Assembly (NCBI RefSeq): GCF_001625215.2
Contig: NC_030389.2
Location: forward strand, 44,133,454-44,197,453
DNA length: 64,000 nucleotides
Direction of reading: 5' to 3'
Source of the DNA: Daucus carota subsp. sativus
Taxonomy: Eukaryota; Streptophyta; Magnoliopsida; Apiales; Apiaceae
The position numbers were made by a program, and so were the translations under genes. The notes below the pieces were generated by a model, which was not told the origin of the DNA, ran no database searches, and was given only the letters and a program-made list of their open reading frames with translations. Shown in pieces: positions 61,074-64,000 of the stretch (position 1 is its first letter; each line of letters opens with the position of its first letter).

Positions 61074-64000
61074 TCAAGATATCTGGTAATATCCTAAAGT
61101 TGCAGACTCAGGCAAGATATCGGTACAAGTTTCTTTGAGTGCCATCCCTTTCCAAAATTCACGCTCAATCAAACTCTCAATTCTTCTTCCAATCATATAG
61201 GGTCTGCCAGGAATCTTGGCTGCAGATGCCTCGGTGACCTCCGCGATGATATCAGTATGATCCACACTCGCCTTGATTTCATTATTCGTATATTGCAGCA
61301 TCAATATGATGCTTTCGGTTATTCCCACTATCTGCCTTATTCTACTTTCTTAGGATCAGATTCCTTTTCAGCTGAAACAGTTCTTATAGTTAGTTTGTAA
61401 CTTTTGCCAATGAAATTTTCATTCACGGAAAATAATCCCCCTCACTGACATCCTTGGTGTCCGATCTTTTTTCAGTACATTCTTTCCCTCGACACAAGCC
61501 AAGGAGTGCAGGCTCCTCTTCAGTTGATGGAGGGATCTCTGTAGCTCCTGGATCTCTCTATAAGCTATACTGATCAGCATTATTGAACATCATGAGGACA
61601 CACATCTGATAAGTAGATACGGTCAACTGATGCTCTTGTCCTTCCCAAAGATTGCCTTCAAGACAGCTGTGCCCATGTTGTTTGCCAAGACAATCTACGG
61701 CCTGCATGAATTTCTAGATAATAATAGCGGAACTTCTCACAGAGAGCTGACATTTCAGCTGGCAGGTTGCAAGTGACAGTGGGCTGGGGAGGCCATGACC
61801 CTGTCGTCAGAACTTGGACTATAAATGTAGGGCCTGTCTACCAGCTCAGCATCATGGGCCCAATAGAACCCCAGCATTGTTTCTTGAGAGGTTATCATGT
61901 CCGCGAGCATTCTTTCTGCTTTTAAAGTGAACTGATATCCAAATTCAGTCTCTTAGCATAACAATCAGACTTCTCTCAGCATTGTAAGAAACAGTTTTGC
62001 TGACAACAGCCGTTGAGCTAAGTGTTGCTTATAGTATTTCTCAAAAACATCTTTCTCCTTTAAGAAAAGGAGGAGCACCACTATCTTGTTAAGAGCAGCC
62101 TCAACATTCTCCTCACTGACTACCTTCAGACCTTTCCTCAATGTATAATCCAGAAATAATGAGATGAATTCAGAAGAGCGAGGATTCAGATTAAAGATGC
62201 TTTCAAACGACGAATCAAAAGCATTTTGAAATGTCTTATCATCACAAAATGCCAGATATATTATTTTATCATATTTCTCCTTGACATCCAAGAGGAACTT
62301 AACAAACTTCACAGGATTTCTTGCCCTTTCCGTATCAGCAACAAGCTGTTCACGGTTTCTCTGAGGTGAGAAGTCATCACAGCCTTCATCGTTGAAAGAC
62401 CATCAGGAACCCCGTGAAACAAATTATACATTCTTCTCAGGTCCTCAATCTTGTCATCCATAAGCATATTCACTAAGCCCGGCGTATCCAAAAGCCTGGT
62501 CTTAATTTTAGGGGACTGTAAAACAATGTCCCTCCAAAGGTGCATGCCAAGCTCACGTACAGGGGTTTTATGGTTATGTGGAATATAAGTCCTGTCCATG
62601 TACCTCAGAATGTCATGGATCATCAGCAACACTGTCCTATTCTTAACCCAATTTTTGAAGACTTCCTCCAGAAACAAATCACCTTCGGCCTCTGCTAAAC
62701 GTTTTGAAATCTCCCTTAGGCGGTTAGTCATAGTGGACTCTACCCCTGTATACAGCATCTCGCCAAAGTTGTGCAATACCATTTCATATGCATCTCTAAG
62801 ACAATGAAGAAAACATATTAGAAACATCATCTTACAGACTTTGCAGTCACAAGTTATTGCATATATGAGTCTGTAAACTTCAAGCAGTATCCAGATATCA
62901 CAATAAATCTTGGCAGATTCTAACAAACACAATTTTAATGAAATCTTTCAAGCAGAAAGGTAAATGATGCAACTACAAATGCAATTTAAAAAAAAATCTT
63001 ACAAGCAGAAAGGTAAATTATGCAACTTGTCTTTTTCAAAATCTAGATAATATTTTACTTAATCATATGATACTATCATAACAATTATTATATTAAGTGT
63101 AAAGAGTAGTCCTTATCAACATTATAAAGTATCTAATATCATCTCTAAGAGCATAATAACTAAAATATAAATTTAGAATACTCGGTAAGTTGCCCAAAGC
63201 ACGCCATTTTACTATAATTAGCTTTCATGGTTTTCCCTTGTATCTAATATATATTCCTTAACTGTAAAAGCTATAACAACTACAAAACAAATCTAATTTT
63301 AGGGAAATAATATCTTCAGCAATGCAAAAAACTTGACTACAAGAGCCGGTGCGTGTCAATTAGATCAAAAGCTCAGCGAAAAAACCTAGTTGAACAAAGA
63401 GAGGGAGCTTGAGTTGAGAAATTAATATGCAAGGTTATTGTTATATTTCTATAATGCGTCTTTTAAGTGCACATTGCTATATATTTAACCTCATCCCCGT
63501 TTCCTCTTTCGTTATGACATATACCATTTAAGAATTCTGTATCGAAGTCAATTGTGTATAGTAATAATAGAATAGAACAACGTTATAATTGTCCCCGTGT
63601 GACAATTGGTAACATAAGCCTAAAAGTATCACCGCGATAAACAATATCCCAAATCAAAAGTTCCTGTAACTATAACATAATTTTCCAATAGGGTGCTTCT
63701 TTAATATATAATCTAAAATGGTCTAAAAATCATTTATATATCTGCAGACTGATGGAATTAATTGGATTCTGTTACATGTATCAGAGGGAATAACAATCAA
63801 CTAGATGCAAGCAACTTTGACAAACATAAACACGAAAAACAAAACAAAACTTCCACATAAAATGCAGCAGCAAACAATCCACTGGTGCAACTGAAAATCA
63901 ATTTAATTAAGAGAGTAAATAAGTGAAAGATTGAGGCTTACCTATAGAGCTCATGGTAACTAAGAAGCCTACCATTGTGATTGTAAATTTCATTGATAGC
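61074..64000 (-). pseudogene. CUL3-like cullin pseudogene, 5' part off the window
   Basis: Cullin 3 is the scaffold of BTB-type ubiquitin ligases. On the minus strand an exon at 63942-64000+ (NEIYNHNGRLLSYHELY) is followed, after an intron to 62796, by a long exon with AYEMVLHNFGEMLYTGVEST, VLLMIHDILRYMDRTYIPHN, KTPVRELGMHLWRD and KYDKIIYLAFCDDKTFQNAF, then EKDVFEKYYKQHLAQRLLS. About 120 family residues are missing between TRLLDT and GLVNML. The frame shifts near 62340 (HLRE to EQLVADTERARNPVKF), again after 61990, and stops occur in the 61600-61960 part, where SALCEKFRYYYLE and GRRLSWQT can still be read. The NEDD8-side end survives as DHTDIIAEVTE and RIESLIERE but the final YRYLA is lost. 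Clearly disabled. Confidence 0.82.

Noticed and set aside
62309-62932. A 207-codon open frame that could be called a cullin gene
   Set aside because: It is one open piece of a disabled CUL3-like pseudogene with frame shifts and missing internal and C-terminal parts; the first residues are intron.

Overview
The window reads as nuclear DNA of a dicot plant: intron-bearing genes with GT..AG sites, plant-only families (S-like RNase, ATL RING-H2, DYW-type PPR, F-box/FBA, CLE peptide, PMT-type methyltransferase, sphingoid C4-hydroxylase), AT-rich spacers and many small transposons. I cannot fix the species; an asterid is my guess.

Layout. 1-3.7 kb: minus-strand cluster of RNase T2 genes, one cut by the left edge, one complete (4 exons, 237 aa), one decayed. 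4.2-5.2 kb: an ATL4-like RING-H2 ligase. 6.2-7.7 kb: a Helitron inside a Stowaway MITE. 10.1-12.9 kb: tRNA-Thr(UGU) and an OTP85-like organelle RNA-editing PPR gene whose first 15 codons are cut off by a 789-bp hAT MITE. 14.9-25.8 kb: three near-identical intronless F-box genes and two truncated F-box pseudogenes, duplicated as segments and marked by MITEs, foldbacks and a second Helitron. 26.5-34.6 kb: a young 8.1-kb LTR retrotransposon with 1029-bp LTRs that look identical; it has no gag-pol that I can see, only open stretches antisense to the element, and is filled with the palindrome GGCGCGCC. 37-41 kb: a 7-exon RINGv (MARCH-like) membrane ligase. 43.9 kb: a CLE45-like peptide gene. 48.9-52.4 kb: a PMT2-like methyltransferase in 6 exons. 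53.5-55.7 kb: sphinganine C4-hydroxylase (SBH) in two exons. 57.3 kb: tRNA-Arg(UCG) with a short T arm. 57.7-64 kb: a duplicated block, each copy holding a TATA box, two tandem microRNA-like hairpins and a CUL3-like cullin pseudogene (one nearly full length, one with a large deletion).

The genes do not form one pathway. The strongest points for follow-up are the four-hairpin MIRNA-like locus, the MITE that separates the OTP85-like start codon from its body, the retrotransposon that keeps only antisense open stretches, and the mosaic F-box array. All calls come from reading the sequence and recalling families; no search was run.
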